Positions 1-11,337 of a stretch of 64,000 nucleotides of DNA are shown here, one piece after another (position 1 is the stretch's first letter; every line of letters begins with the position of its first letter). Both the position numbers and the translations under genes were made by a program. The stretch covers positions 496,001 to 560,000 of the forward strand of contig JAQFVV010000254.1 in NCBI GenBank assembly GCA_028023455.1. The letters run 5' to 3'. The notes under the pieces were generated by a model, which was not told where the DNA came from, searched no databases, and saw only the letters and a list, made by a program, of their open reading frames with translations. Origin of the DNA: Epiperipatus broadwayi (Eukaryota > Onychophora > Udeonychophora > Euonychophora > Peripatidae).

Positions 1-2
1 AT

Positions 3-1613
3 GGAATTATTACTAAAAAGAGAGATGACATCATGAAATTGGTAGAAGATTTTTATCAAGAATTATATAGTAATAAAGAACAAGTACCTCCTATATCTAT
101 TACATCTTCCGAATTGCCCAGAATTTTAAATGAAGAAGTGAGACATGCAATTAAGTGTATGAAGAAAGGAAAGGCTCCAGGAAATGATGGAATTATAATT
201 GATATATTAAAAGAAGCAGGTGAAGAAATAGAAACAATTTTAGCAAAGTTATATACCAAATGTCTAAATGATAAAGATGTACCGGAAGATTGGAAGAATG
301 CAGTAATAATATTAATATTTAAAAAAGGTGATAAAGAAGATATTAGAAATTACAGACCTATCAGCCTTTTATCAGTTTTATATAAAATTTTTACCAAGAT
401 AATTACAACTCGTCTACAGAGAACTTTGGATTTCCACCAACCAAGAGAACAAGCTGGATTTAAAAGTGGTTTTAGTACAATAGATCATATCCAGGTATTG
501 AGAGAAGTCATAGAAAGGACAAATGAATATGAGTTGTCATTATGTTTTGGATTTGTAGATTATGAAAAGGCATTCGATTCTATACACATTTCTTCAGTGA
601 TTAAAGCATTGGATCATCAAGGTATAGATCCAGGATATTGTCATATTTTAAAGAATATTTATAAAAATGCAACAGCAACAATTAGATTACATAATGATAC
701 TGGAAAAATCAACATTGAGAAAGGTGTAAGACAAGGTGACTCCATATCTCCAAAACTCTTTACAGCAGTGCTGCAAGAAGTATTTTGTGGATTAAAATGG
801 GAAACTGAAGGAGTGAAAGTAAATGGAGAGTATTTAAGTCATTTAGATTTTGCAGATGATGTAGTTGTTTTTGCAAATAATGCTTCAGAGCTGCAGGAAA
901 TGTTGCAGGAGTTAGCAGATGAAAGTAGAAAAGTAGGACTAAAGATAAATGTTAAAAAGACTAAAGTAATGTTTAATCGATTTGCTCAAAATATGAAAAT
1001 AAAGATTGATTATGAAGAATTAGAAGAAGTTAACAGTTACAAATACCTTGGTCAGATTATTAATACAGATGGAAACATAATGGAGGAAATTAATCATAGA
1101 ATTAAACTTGGTTGGAGTGCTTTTGGTAGAAATAACTTGATACTAAAAGGAAATATGCCTATGTGTTTGAAAAGGATGGTTTTTAACAAATGTGTTTTAC
1201 CAGTTCTTACTTATGGATCTGAGACTTGGACACTTAATAGAAGAGCAATACAGAGACTTCAGACCACTCAAAGGAGTATGGAGAGATGTATGTTGGGAGT
1301 AACAAGAAGAGATCGAAAACGCAATATATCAGTAAGAGAACAAACAGTTGTTACTGACCTCATTGAAAAAATTAAAAGATTGAAGTGGAATTGGGTTGGA
1401 CATATTGCTAGAAAAGATGATAATAGATGGACAATTGAAATTTTAAACTGGATTCCAAGAGATTGTAAAGGACCCAGAAAGAGACCACATGTGAGATGGA
1501 TGGATGAAATAAGAAAATGTGCAGGGGTGTTGTGGAGAAGAGAAGCTAAAGATCGAAGAAGATGGATTAATCTTGGAGAGACCTTCATCCTGCAGTGGAT
1601 TGATAATGGTTGA
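3..1613 (+). CDS. RTE-type LINE reverse transcriptase, 5' end outside window
   Basis: The frame is open from the window edge; the first Met is at 33 but the reading frame runs in from upstream, so the endonuclease half lies outside. From Met33 it encodes 526 residues. Visible RT motifs in order: APGNDG (about residue 48), NYRPISLL (106), FVDYEKAFD (174), GVRQGDSISP (231), the catalytic FADD box (273-276) and YLG (338). The C-terminal part has the RTE-like runs LTYGSETWTLNRRAIQRLQ and GHIARKDDNRW. There is no stop or frameshift, so the visible part is a candidate for a recently active copy. It copies LINE RNA into DNA by target-primed reverse transcription. After the stop codon the element ends in a short TGA-rich tail, typical of RTE. 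Shorter relatives are at 2899-3460 and 60085-62060. The RTE assignment rests on motif style and tail; a related non-LTR clade is possible. Confidence 0.93.
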   Translation, partial: GIITKKRDDIMKLVEDFYQELYSNKEQVPPISITSSELPRILNEEVRHAIKCMKKGKAPGNDGIIIDILKEAGEEIETILAKLYTKCLNDKDVPEDWKNAVIILIFKKGDKEDIRNYRPISLLSVLYKIFTKIITTRLQRTLDFHQPREQAGFKSGFSTIDHIQVLREVIERTNEYELSLCFGFVDYEKAFDSIHISSVIKALDHQGIDPGYCHILKNIYKNATATIRLHNDTGKINIEKGVRQGDSISPKLFTAVLQEVFCGLKWETEGVKVNGEYLSHLDFADDVVVFANNASELQEMLQELADESRKVGLKINVKKTKVMFNRFAQNMKIKIDYEELEEVNSYKYLGQIINTDGNIMEEINHRIKLGWSAFGRNNLILKGNMPMCLKRMVFNKCVLPVLTYGSETWTLNRRAIQRLQTTQRSMERCMLGVTRRDRKRNISVREQTVVTDLIEKIKRLKWNWVGHIARKDDNRWTIEILNWIPRDCKGPRKRPHVRWMDEIRKCAGVLWRREAKDRRRWINLGETFILQWIDNG

Positions 1614-1750
1614 TGATAATGATGATGACTATTAAACTATTTTTATATTATTTGACTAACAGTTTTCTTTGCCAAGACTATTTTAGGAACAAATAAAACT
1701 GCTTTTTAAAAATTAAAATCTTAAACACTGATATATATAAACATTTTTTT

Positions 1751-1836
1751 TTTCATATGTCAAAAGCGTTGACCAAGAAGCGAACTCGGGCCAGCTGCTT
1801 GGAAGGCAGCTATGCTAATCACTAGGCCACCAACGC
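1751..1836 (-). repeat. tRNA-Gly(TCC)-like short retroposon
   Basis: Read on the minus strand, 1836-1766 folds like a tRNA: matching acceptor ends GCGTTGG/CCAACGC-like (with TTGGTCAACGC), an A-box GTGGCCTAGTGATTAGC, an anticodon arm CTGCCTTCCAAGCAG (anticodon TCC) and a B-box with GAGTTCGC. It is followed at once by TTTGACATATG and an A-run. The same short tail follows the copies at 11801-11890, 39852-39946 and 42562-42647, so this is a retroposed family rather than a working tRNA gene. Confidence 0.75.
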
Positions 1837-1841
1837 TATTT

Positions 1842-2434
1842 TTAAATTAATTAAATTTTTTTATTTAATGACTCGTTTGATATTCTTATTTCGTTTATAT
1901 CATTAATCCGGTCTATAACAATTACCTTTAAATTTACTCTTCTAAATTATTTTTTCGTGATTTATTTTTATTTATTGACAATTTATTTTAATGGTTTCTT
2001 TAAAAGTTATTTTTTGTTTGATTGTAAATGTACAAACTAAATTTAGTGAATTTTTTTTGATTCTTAATACTTCAACTGATCTTCTCTTTTTTATAATGAA
2101 TATTTCTACTAGATCGTCTAATTGATTCTTTCTTTTTTTCTTCATTTTTTAAAAATAGTTTCCTAAGTTATTCTCTCTTTCTCTCTTTTTTATTTACCAA
2201 TAATAAATTTTGTTTTTCTAACTTTTTTTTTTACAATCATAGCTTAATGATTTATTTTTTGGGAACTAAGTTTAAAGTATTCATGAAGTTTTATTTATTT
2301 ATTTTTTTAACTATTTACTTTTTTATTTTACTTCAAATTTTCGCGATTTAAATACCATTAAGTTTAAAATATCAAAGTATACTTGTAAATAACTTTATGT
2401 ATATATATAAATTAAATGGAACAGACAATCTTAG
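1842..2434. other. AT-rich spacer, no gene seen
   Basis: Very T-rich on the plus strand, with many homopolymer runs. No reading frame, RNA fold or repeat homology to the rest of the window was recognised. Confidence 0.7.
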
Positions 2435-2800
2435 TAAACTAAGAATGATTCTGCTTAGTAAAGAAGAAAAGGATAGTACGCCCTTAATTCAGCTCAGATG
2501 TTATTTAAACAACCAATTGTTGATGATGCTGTAAATAAAATCTTCACTTTATTTATTAATCATATTTTAAATATATTGTAAATCACTCTCAAATCATTGT
2601 TAAGTATTACACGATAAAAACTTGTAATATTTAACTATGATTTTGGAGAAATATATACCTTATCCAAATATGGCTACTGAACAAGTTGAACACTATTTAC
2701 AACATCATCAATTGTTTGCTTAAATAATATCAGAGCTGAAGTTATGGGCATACTGCCCTTTTCTTCTTTATGTTTGTTGATGCATGAGCAGAATCATTTT
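2435..2800. repeat. Palindromic (foldback) element, about 100-bp arms
   Basis: The left arm (about 2440-2535: GATTCTGCTTAGTAAAGAAG ... TTGTTGATGATGCTGTAAAT) returns inverted at about 2693-2797 (ATTTACAACATCATCAATTG ... GCAGAATCATTTTTAGC). The loop of about 150 bp is AT-rich with no coding signal. No hammerhead-like kernel was found in it. Confidence 0.75.
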
Positions 2801-2898
2801 TAGCTTTTGGAGGTTGTCTGCATCCAATTAATTTAAATATATTATTTAGGCTAAATATACTTATTGTTTAATATATTTATATATGTGTGTATGTATAC

Positions 2899-3460
2899 GT
2901 GGTCAGATTATTAATACAGATGGAAACATAATGGATGAAATTAATCATAGAATTAAGCTTGGTTGGAGTGCTTTTGGTAGAAATAACTTGATACTAAAAG
3001 GAAATATGCCTATGTGTTTGCAAAGAAAGGTTTTAATGAATGTGTTTTATCAGTTCTTACTTATGGATCTGAGACTTGGACCTTTAATAGAAGAGCAATA
3101 CAGAGACTTCAGAGCACTCAAAGAAGTATGGAGAGATGCATGTTGGGAGTAACAAGAAGAGATCGAAACGGCAATATATGGGAACAGGTGTTACGGACCT
3201 CACTGAAAAAATTAAAAGACTAAAATGGAGTTGGTCTGGATATATTACTAGAAGAGATGATAATAGATGGACAATTGAAATCTTAAACTGGATTTCAAGA
3301 GATTGTAAAAGACCAAGAAAGAGACCACATGTGAGATGGATGGATGAAATAAGAAAGTGTGCAGGGGTGATGTGGAGAAGAGAAGCTAAAGATCAGAGAA
3401 GATGGATTGAACTCAGAGAGTCCTTCATCCTGCAGTGGATTGATAATGATTGATGATGAT
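2899..3460 (+). pseudogene. 5'-truncated RTE LINE copy
   Basis: From GTCAGATTATTAATACAGAT this matches positions about 1050-1613 of the first RTE element, covering the region after YLG to the C-terminus (DGNIM, NRRAIQRLQ, DDNRWTIEILNW, RPHVRWMDEIRKCAG). Frameshifts near 3030 and 3175 break it into three overlapping frames. The 5' truncation and the TGA-rich end after the stop are those expected of abortive target-primed insertion. It is not identical to the first copy, so it is not a recent local duplication. Confidence 0.93.
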
Positions 3461-3954
3461 ACACACTTGTGAAATGTGTTAAGTTTTAAAGTTATGGGGG
3501 CTTTATCAATGCACCCCATCCTAATCTTAATACGCCATATTACAGCTAATCACCATGCCTGGGTGTTTGACCAACCTCTCCCATTATGCATGCAATTCAC
3601 ACACAAGTGAATAAGAGATGGCACAATATTTTTCACTACCACTCTTGCACAATAAGAGATGTAGAAGTATTTAAATCTACCACTAAATAAAATTGTCTTG
3701 AATCATTTTGGGAAAGGGAGAGGTTTGTTTATCATTCTTCCACAGAAAAGCATAGAAAACTTTACCGGGAAAAATTTTAAGCTTTCTTCAAAGTTTTCAT
3801 CTATTTGAAAAATGTCAAAGTTTTTGCCAGGATTCAAATTCCAAATTAGGACCATAGCACATAATTTCACTAAACTAAATACCATATCACCTATATATTC
3901 TTTATGAAGTATTATAACTTTATCTTTTTTATTGCATTGCCAAATCCATATAAT
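3461..3954. other. Non-coding spacer
   Basis: Contains a slightly GC-richer patch at about 3500-3560 of unknown origin. No gene was recognised. Confidence 0.6.
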
Positions 3955-4265
3955 ACTATTTATGTTCTTTATTACTTTTTACAATGCTTTTTTACAACCT
4001 ACTATTGATGGTTTCAATTGCTTCAGAAATCTTCTTCATAATTTCTATTTTACAACTTTTTCTTTTTACAGTGCTTTTTTACAACCCACTATTGATGGTT
4101 TCAATTGCCTCAAAAATCTTTATCAGAACTTTTACTTATATTTCCAAATTTTAACTATTTGGAAGTGTAAGTAGAACTTCTAAGAAAAATTGCTGGAGCA
4201 ATCAAAATCATCAATAGTGGGTTGTAAAAAAGCATTGTAAAAAATAATAAAGAACATAAATGACA
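3955..4265. repeat. Foldback element with a duplicated arm
   Basis: TATTTATGTTCTTTATTACT through the motif CTACTATTGATGG (3955-4014) is repeated directly at about 4065-4125 (CCCACTATTGATGG). It is then inverted at about 4205-4262 (CATCAATAGTGGGTTG ... AAGAACATAAATG). So it has two direct left arms and one inverted right arm. Confidence 0.75.
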
Positions 4266-5689
4266 TTCACCTGTATATTATTGACATATCTATTTCATTT
4301 ATTGAGAGGCTGAAATATATTGTTCTAAAAAGATCCAGCACTGGAAAATTATCACCAATGATTGTCATGTCAATTGCCAATACTCCTAACATATCTTAAT
4401 AAATTCAAGTTAAAAATCAGCTACATAAACTCTTCATCTGATTATTCCAGTCATTAGTTCCATATTACTGTGATATTTGAACAAATATAAATAAATAATA
4501 CTAACACATACTTCTAAATAATTATTTCTATATGCCTTACACAATGCATCTACAATATTTTATTATCCATACAGTCACAAACAGATGACAATTTTAATTA
4601 TCTAACAATAACAAACTTTTTTAGAGCTCTCTGCACTATTTGAAATGAAATAAAGTCAAAAATGTTTAAAATGTTAAAGAAAAAATAATTGCATTGTATA
4701 AAATGCATAGAAGAATATATTAGTATTGTTTGTTTATATGACATATGACTAATAATATAATCAATGCAGAACAACAATAAAAGATAATATTTCATATTTC
4801 AACTATAACCATTTAAAAAAAAAATCTTATAATTTAAAATGATAAAAAAAAAAGTTTTTAATTTTATTTTACAAAAGCTTCATTTTAAATATTATTTTTA
4901 TTAATATACATTTTTTTAGATATAACTGCAATCACTTCACTTTTTCTTGTTTCTGAAGATGGCTATATGACTGACGGAAAATGAATATATTTTTAGATAC
5001 ATATTTTAAAATTATATTAGCACAATATTTGAGATAGTCACTTGGCAAATCAACTGATATTTGGTCATCAGAAATAATAGATTAAATTCAAAAATCTTTA
5101 CCATTGAAATCTATCAGTCTAATACCATACTAAGGCATATAATGCAAAATTCTAATAAGATCTTGTTTTTTCAAAAGATTGTATGATGTGCATGCATTAG
5201 TTGTTATAGAATGAGTTTCAACTGATAATCTACTGAAGACAAAATAATTCTGCCACCAATTTTAAAGATTATATTGCAATGACCATAATTATTAAGGAGA
5301 TAATTGATTAATGTGGGAAGTGATATATAGAGTTTTGATGAATGTTCAGACTTTCCCATTAGTAGGTTGTTTGTACTTCTCTGTCTGAGCCATTAGTCAG
5401 ACAATAGTTATATATTACAACTAAGCCAGGTATTAATTTTAAAGTGTTAAATTCCTGGCTATAAAAATACAGAATAAGGTTAGATGTTCACCCGAAGGTT
5501 TGTGATGATAGTATTGCAGTTGTATTTATATATTGGACTATTTCTCTTATCTAATATTAAATATTGAATTGCTTTAGAAAAATTTAACTTTATTTAAATT
5601 TTCCTTCCAATTACATTCAATTGTTACTAATAACATACAGGTTAGTATATGCACAATGTTTCAAAAGGTATTATTCTCCTTTCTTTTCC
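4266..5689. other. AT-rich spacer
   Basis: No gene seen. At 4950-4985 there is a CTGAAGATGGC ... GACGGAAAA patch resembling the kernel found in other foldback repeats here, but no stems could be closed around it. Confidence 0.6.
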
Positions 5690-5800
5690 AGATAATGCTG
5701 GTCTGGCCAGTGATAGTATTTGCCCTTGAACCTTTAGAGTCTTCACTATTGAATTTTAAATTGATGCTCTAACTAACTGAGCTATTTTTCCAAAGGCTAA
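5690..5800 (-). repeat. tRNA-derived SINE head
   Basis: On the minus strand, ATAGCTCAGTTAGTTAGAGCA is a near-perfect polymerase III A-box and D-arm, and AGGTTCAAGGGC about 35 nt downstream fits a decayed B-box. The anticodon stem no longer pairs. This is a different tRNA family from the Gly/Val-like retroposons elsewhere in the window. On the plus strand the same bases follow a good splice acceptor (TCCTTTCTTTTCCAG), but the tRNA-like explanation is preferred. Confidence 0.6.
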
Positions 5801-8800
5801 ATCTTTCAAAATAATATACTAATCAAAAACAATTTGTATTTATATTCAAAAACACAATTTGGAACAAAAATTGAAATTCCGTCAGTCGAACTAAAAAAAA
5901 AAAAAAATTGCCCCTATTTATTCTGTAGGTGGTTGAGAAATAAACCACAGTGAGTACATAATTGTTTATGTCTTATTTTATAAATCATCATTCCCTATAA
6001 GGTTTACACTTTTGTTCTTTAGAAAAATTTATTTTTATCAATGAAATTAATAAAATAAACTCGACTGATTTAAATTTGAATAATGTTCTGTCTTCATGAA
6101 TAAACTTAATTCCAAACATTAACAATCTGATCAAAATAAAACAAAATTTGAAGTTTTTTATTAAATTAACCAATATTTAAATTCTACAGAAGATTATTAT
6201 ATTATGAAAAAGGCTAAATATTATTTATATATAGTATACTGTATATTATTAAAAAACTGCATAATAGCACGAGTGTTATATAAAGCATGTAAACTTATGA
6301 ATAAAAACATGACATGTGGATGATTAAATGTCAGCTATCCCTCATATAAGCATTAATACTGGCAGTGTTTATGATTTCCCAGTAGCTGTTTATTTTCAAA
6401 ACACAATTTATCCTCCCATTTCAATATTTAAAATTATATCGCAAAATTTACTCAATCATTAGAGTTTTTCTAGAATGAAAAAAACTCAATGAACATAGAA
6501 AGAGTTGTAGAATTATTCAGATGGTCAATTGAGATGGTTCATTACCATTAAACATTAATGATCATTTTCATACAGTATGCTAATATTATTGTTTTTAATC
6601 CTATGATATGTGTGTCTTATCATAGAAGTTTTCCAATAAATGATTGAGAGGTTAAAAAATGTTTATCCACTTAATGCATTGATCTTTTCTATTTTCTCAT
6701 AACTGTCATCTTCTATATTGCTACATGCACTAGAAGATTTATACAAAACTAACACTCTCAGTGAGTTTTATCAGATGCTGTGGACTTTAGACTCAACAGA
6801 GTTACAGCAGTAGTCAAAATTTGATATTACATTTTGATTTACAAGAGTCAAACTTACTCCACCCACACACTTTGGCACAATGCTTTCTAGATAAATACAG
6901 TAATCATCACCACTAATTATTTACTAAATTAGAGATTATCTCTAGGCCAGATATAAACTTTTTTGACTATTAGCACATAAAAATCAAACTGTCGCACCTA
7001 CTATAATACCATCATACCTGATAACTTATTTACTGACTAATTTCACACTCAGTATTATATTTATTTCAAAAAAATAAATTTATATTCTTAATGATATATA
7101 TTTGATCAGCCATCAGACCATTTATGTGTTCAGTGAAATCTTTATTATATACAATTTAAATGTAGGGGGAAATGTATGACTGAGTAAAGAATTATTTTCT
7201 TGGCTTCATTAACTAATCTGTTATCAATGTTGGTAAGTAGATTTCTCTGTACAATTTGGTGTAATATTATATTGGCAAATTCTGGGGCTCAAGGTTCATG
7301 GATCCCAATCCAGCTTTGATATTTCAGTGCTTGAATTTTTATGAACTTCTGAACAAGAAACTATTTGATTACTATTAAGGTAATTTAATCATTACTTTTC
7401 TCTTGATTTATTTTATTATCTTCTGACCACTTAATGTGTTCTTATTTAGTAGCTAAAAATAATCTATTCTGAGATAGTTTTTCCATTAAAATGATACTGC
7501 TATCATGTTCAGTTTTCCCCCATTGTTTTGTGATTATCCATAACATTAGGTTATGGTGCACAGTTTTTTATTGCATAGAAATCATTATTCAAATTATTAC
7601 TTTAAAAAATCTGAAGATGGCAGTATTGTGTGATCACTAAAAAAATTATAATATTAATTTGCATATGAATAAATTCAACAGATGAGCCATTTTGATTTCA
7701 AAAGAAATAATAATTTCTGATTGGTAGATTGTTTTACTTTGCAATTTTTGAAAATGTTTTTGAAAACAAAAATTCTAATTTTCAGCAATTTTATATATTT
7801 CAGCTGATTTGTGTAATATATTTTTAAATATTTATTTTAAAAACCAAAAAACTATATGATTACAAATAAATATATTTAAAAATATTTACTTTTTAAAAGA
7901 CAAGTCATAAATCCTTGCTATGGCAAAGTGGAAGCAATTCTTACTGGCCAACAAGAATGGCTTTAAAAAATTCTTTTAATATTTTAATAAAATAATAATA
8001 AATTTAATTTTGAAATTTTAAGACAAATGTTTATTCTTTAATAATGTCTAACTTAAGATTCTTTTCTATTTGAAAAATTAAATTCAGGTAAGAAATATTT
8101 CATTCTACAAACTTTATGAATAGATCAAATTACATCCAATAACACAAAATGCCATTGTTATAGTTAAGGATATGGTTTAGCAATTTATTTTCCTATTTTG
8201 CCAAGTTCAAATATTAACTTTTAGAATGTCTATTGTTTGAAAGTTTTCATTTGTAGTAAATAATGTAAAGATTTTCAATATATAATATAGAAAAAGATTT
8301 AATTCTAATATTGCAAATATGGACAAGGTTCTCACTAAAGTCTTTCAAATAAGCAGGGAGGGGTTGGATTCTGAACAGATTAAGTTACCACAGAACTCAG
8401 GGAATATCATTCATGTTAAAACAATAACACATCACATGATCTCTAGAACATCATGTGAACTTTGCTTACATGTTTTTTAAGCAAAACTATCTGGCAACTA
8501 TTGATTACTAAAGATTATATTAGGTAGTATAAATGTAGCTTTATCTTACAGTTGCTATATAAAAGTTGTTTTTGAATGCGGATAATTTTTTATAGACGAA
8601 GAAATAGAAAACGTTTTATGCATACATAGAATGTTTTTGAATGGAGCAACATTTTAAAATTGAGGAAATTTTAATGAGTAAATTTGGATATGAAGACTAC
8701 TATAGCAAAACCATCTGGTATTTATTGTTTACTAAAGCTATACTAGTTGGTGTAAATATAAAGAGATTGGGGGTGTGTGCTATCTTTTATGCTATTGATC

Positions 8801-8861
8801 AAATATCTATCCAATTGTGATAATAGATTATTTGTATAATTACATTTTTCTTTCTATAATT
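5801..8861. other. AT-rich region with two minor repeats
   Basis: 6835-6960 is a diverged copy of the unit tandemly repeated at 37126-37420 (GATTTACAAG..GTCAAACTT, GATAAATACA, AGCCAGATATAAACTTT). 8481-8545 recurs directly at about 8705-8770 (GCAAAACYATCTGG), a loose direct repeat about 224 bp apart. No coding region was recognised. Confidence 0.6.
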
Positions 8862-9245
8862 AATCTATAATATTAATAAGCCAATAATCTGATATACACA
8901 TGCGCTTTGCAGATGTCACTATATAAATGAATACTCCCACTTTTTCAAACCCAAGATAAAGTCTTTAAGAAAATATAGAATGAATCCACCTATATTTTCG
9001 ACCCAACCGTATATGTATGGGCAAATCTGAAATGTTTGAAATGAAGAGCATGAAGTTATTAATTGATCACTTTAAATTACTTTTCTACATCGTAAATGAA
9101 TGACGCCAATGAAATTTCTAGAATGTACGATACGTCATTTTTATAATTAAACATATGTAAACAAGACATTTATTTTCTTATATAGTGACATCTGCAAAGC
9201 GCATGTGTATATCAGCTTATTGGCTTATTAATATTATAGATTATA
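8862..9245. repeat. MITE-like element with about 60-bp inverted ends
   Basis: TATAATATTAATAAGCCAAT followed by ACACATGCGCTTTGCAGATG (about 8868-8930) returns inverted at about 9181-9238. The inside is non-coding. A second, offset inverted pair (9163-9185 with 9262-9285, ACAAGACATTTATTTTC) overlaps the right end, so rearrangement or nesting is likely. The ends start with TATA, which would fit a Tc1/mariner-type TA target, but this is unproven. Confidence 0.65.
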
Positions 9246-9552
9246 GAACAAAAACATTGCGCTATATAAGAAAATAAATGTCTTGTTTCTATAATTAAAT
9301 AATATTAATTCTGAATGTAATCTTTTCATACTTTGATAGATCGCATTTATCATTTATTGATTTTTGGAATAGACATACTTGTTTATAATTGGTTAATGAT
9401 ATTTATAAAATAAATAAAAACAAATTTATAGTTCTAAAAATTTGTTTTATGTAGGGTATATGAGCACAGACTTTCACATGACCCACCCCTTTCCACACTA
9501 TCTCATAACACTGATACACCTGAACACATATATGTTGAAAAGATAAATAATC

Positions 9553-9596
9553 ACCAATACACGTATTTCATGCTAAACCAGCACTCATCAGTTGGT
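9553..9596 (-). ncRNA. Hammerhead ribozyme motif, type I (family F, left arm)
   Basis: Minus strand: ACCAA, CTGATGA, GTGCTGGTTTAGCAT, GAAATACGTGTA, TTGGT. Stem I is ACCAA/TTGGT (5 bp). Stem II is GTGCT/AGCAT (5 bp with a G-T closing wobble, loop GGTTT). The invariant CTGATGA and GAAA are intact. Stem III is A-T plus T-G around a 4-nt loop, and the cleavage-site base is A. All bases usually required for self-cleavage are present. Activity depends on the very short stem III, which in other natural hammerheads works best in dimeric RNA. Confidence 0.72.
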
Positions 9597-9807
9597 CCAG
9601 ATTACCATCTCTACACATATATGCTATAAGTGCTCAGATATATATTAAGATGCCAATCCTCATACTCTAATGGACAGGCTTCAATCCATTCCTCACTCCA
9701 ACTCTTCAACCGTCCATTCAATTGAAAATCTGATGATGGAATGCTCAAAGGCCACCTTGATGCCGTTTGAGCAATCATAGCATATATGTATAGAGATGGT
9801 AATCTGG

Positions 9808-9851
9808 ACCAACTGATGATTGCTGGTTTAGCATGAAATACATATATTGGT
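9808..9851 (+). ncRNA. Hammerhead ribozyme motif, type I (family F, right arm)
   Basis: Plus strand: ACCAA, CTGATGA, TTGCTGGTTTAGCAT, GAAATACATATA, TTGGT. Stem I is perfect. In stem II the first pair is T-T, with four good pairs behind it. GAAA is intact. Stem III is ATA/TAT with a 2-nt loop, or 2 bp with 4 nt. Predicted cleavage follows A9846. It is the inverted partner of the motif at 9553-9596. Confidence 0.68.
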
Positions 9852-10011
9852 GATTATTTATCTTTTCAACATATATGGTGTATCAGAGTTATGAGATAGT
9901 GTGGAGAGTGGTGGGTTATGTGAAAGTCTGTGCTCATATACCCTATATATATATTACATATACAGACACAGGTATATAATAAGCCTGTGTGTTTCAGTTA
10001 AAAATTTGTTT

Positions 10012-11123
10012 CCCAACTATCACATTTATTACCATATACAATAAATAAAATATTGAAAATTTACACCCATATCCATATAGAATATTTTTTCCATTATTGT
10101 ATTTTATTTTTTTAGGCGTAACTAAATTGAAGTCATTAATATAGTTATTTAAATTTTTAGTATACCTCTTTATAAATTATTTAAATACTGCATCTCACGT
10201 GCAATTTATTTAAAATATCCCTACTGATTCTCGCAATTCGTCAAAACAAAAAAAAAAACCTACAAGATATCTCTCAAGTGCAGACATCTTTCACTCAATC
10301 ATAATAATGAATTCAGTTTTTCGTTTTTTTTTTTTTTTAAAAAAGAAAAATAAAATTCTTGATCATCCTAAACTTCTCTTGTTTTTCTCCCTCACCTCCT
10401 GACAGGTGTCACTATACTCAATTGTAATGCTTCGCTAAAGTTCTTATTAAGTTAACTGCAGAAATCATTTTAAATGGAGACATTTTCTAGAAAGGAGAAA
10501 AATAATTCTAAACAAAACTGTGTTGTAAACAATATAAGTAAAAATGATTTCAATTGGTCAACAATAAGATAATTCTAAACAAAAATAGCGTAGTAATCAG
10601 ATGCATTTAAAATAAATCTGATTGGCTGGAAATACGTGTTCAGAAAAAAAAAGTAAAATCGTGTAATGACTTAAAAAAATTAATATATATATGTATTACA
10701 TTTTACGTAATTTACAAAATCTTGTTTTAATATTAGTTCGATATTGATAATTCCCATTTTTATATATTTTTTTAAATCAATTAATTATAAAAGGCAGTTC
10801 ATCATTCATTCAAAGCCTTTTACAGTATTATAGAAATAATTTAGAAAAAAGGAATGATTTAGATTTTTTTTTTTTTACATTTGCAAACATATCTTTTGTG
10901 ATGAGGAAAAAAATTATAATAGACAGTTTTAAATATCTATATCATTTAATAATATATATATGTAATTATTTCTAAAATATTTAGAAATAATTACGTGGTT
11001 AAATAATAGAGGGAAGATAAAATGAATTTATAGTCTTAATTTCAGAACTGAGAACAAGAATGTTCAATAAAAAAATATCATTCCTTAGTGTGTTATCATT
11101 ATTAGCAATAAACCATTAGGTGG
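10012..11123. other. AT-rich spacer
   Basis: Homopolymer T and A runs and (TA)n-like stretches. No gene or family repeat was recognised. Confidence 0.6.
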
Positions 11124-11218
11124 ACCCACACATTAATACATACAATCTTCACTATGAACCCACACATTAATATATACACTTTCACTGTGGTTTCACACAT
11201 TAATACATACATCACTAA
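11124..11218. repeat. Three-unit minisatellite
   Basis: The unit CACACATTAATACATACA, followed by a CTTCACT-containing spacer, occurs three times with drift at a spacing of about 35-40 bp. Confidence 0.7.
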
Positions 11219-11240
11219 TTTTATCTTTTATCTGTTCTAT

Positions 11241-11337
11241 TTTTTTTTTTCCATGTATCATAGCATCAGCCGGGAAGCGAACCCGCTAACACGGGACAAC
11301 TGCTTGTAAAGCAGCTGTCGCTGACCTCTCGATCACT
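11241..11337 (-). repeat. tRNA-like short retroposon, TAC anticodon subfamily
   Basis: On the minus strand it has a D-arm-like GGTCAGCGACAG, an anticodon arm CTGCTTTACAAGCAG (anticodon TAC, Val-like) and a T-arm CGGGTTCGCTTCCCG, then CTATGATACATGG and an A-run. Compared with the TCC copies it has an extra TTAGCGGG-type block before the T-arm, shared with 39852-39946. The 5' acceptor strand is decayed. Confidence 0.72.

Larger units (their letters stand above)
9448..9998. mobile_element. Palindromic retrozyme-like element, family F
   Basis: The arms begin with GGGTATATGAGCACAGACTT and end with its inverse (AAGTCTGTGCTCATATACCC). The element is flanked by a perfect 13-bp direct repeat, TAAAAATTTGTTT (9435-9447 and 9999-10011). 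Each arm carries a hammerhead-like 44-mer in opposite orientation, so a transcript of either strand contains one in sense. There is no open reading frame. The right flank includes a CACAGGTATATAATAAGCCTG stretch found also at 44.5 and 57.2 kb. Confidence 0.85.

Noticed and set aside
5683-5790. Strong acceptor TCCTTTCTTTTCCAG followed by 26 open codons
   Set aside because: The same bases hold a tRNA A-box and B-box on the other strand, so a SINE is the simpler explanation.
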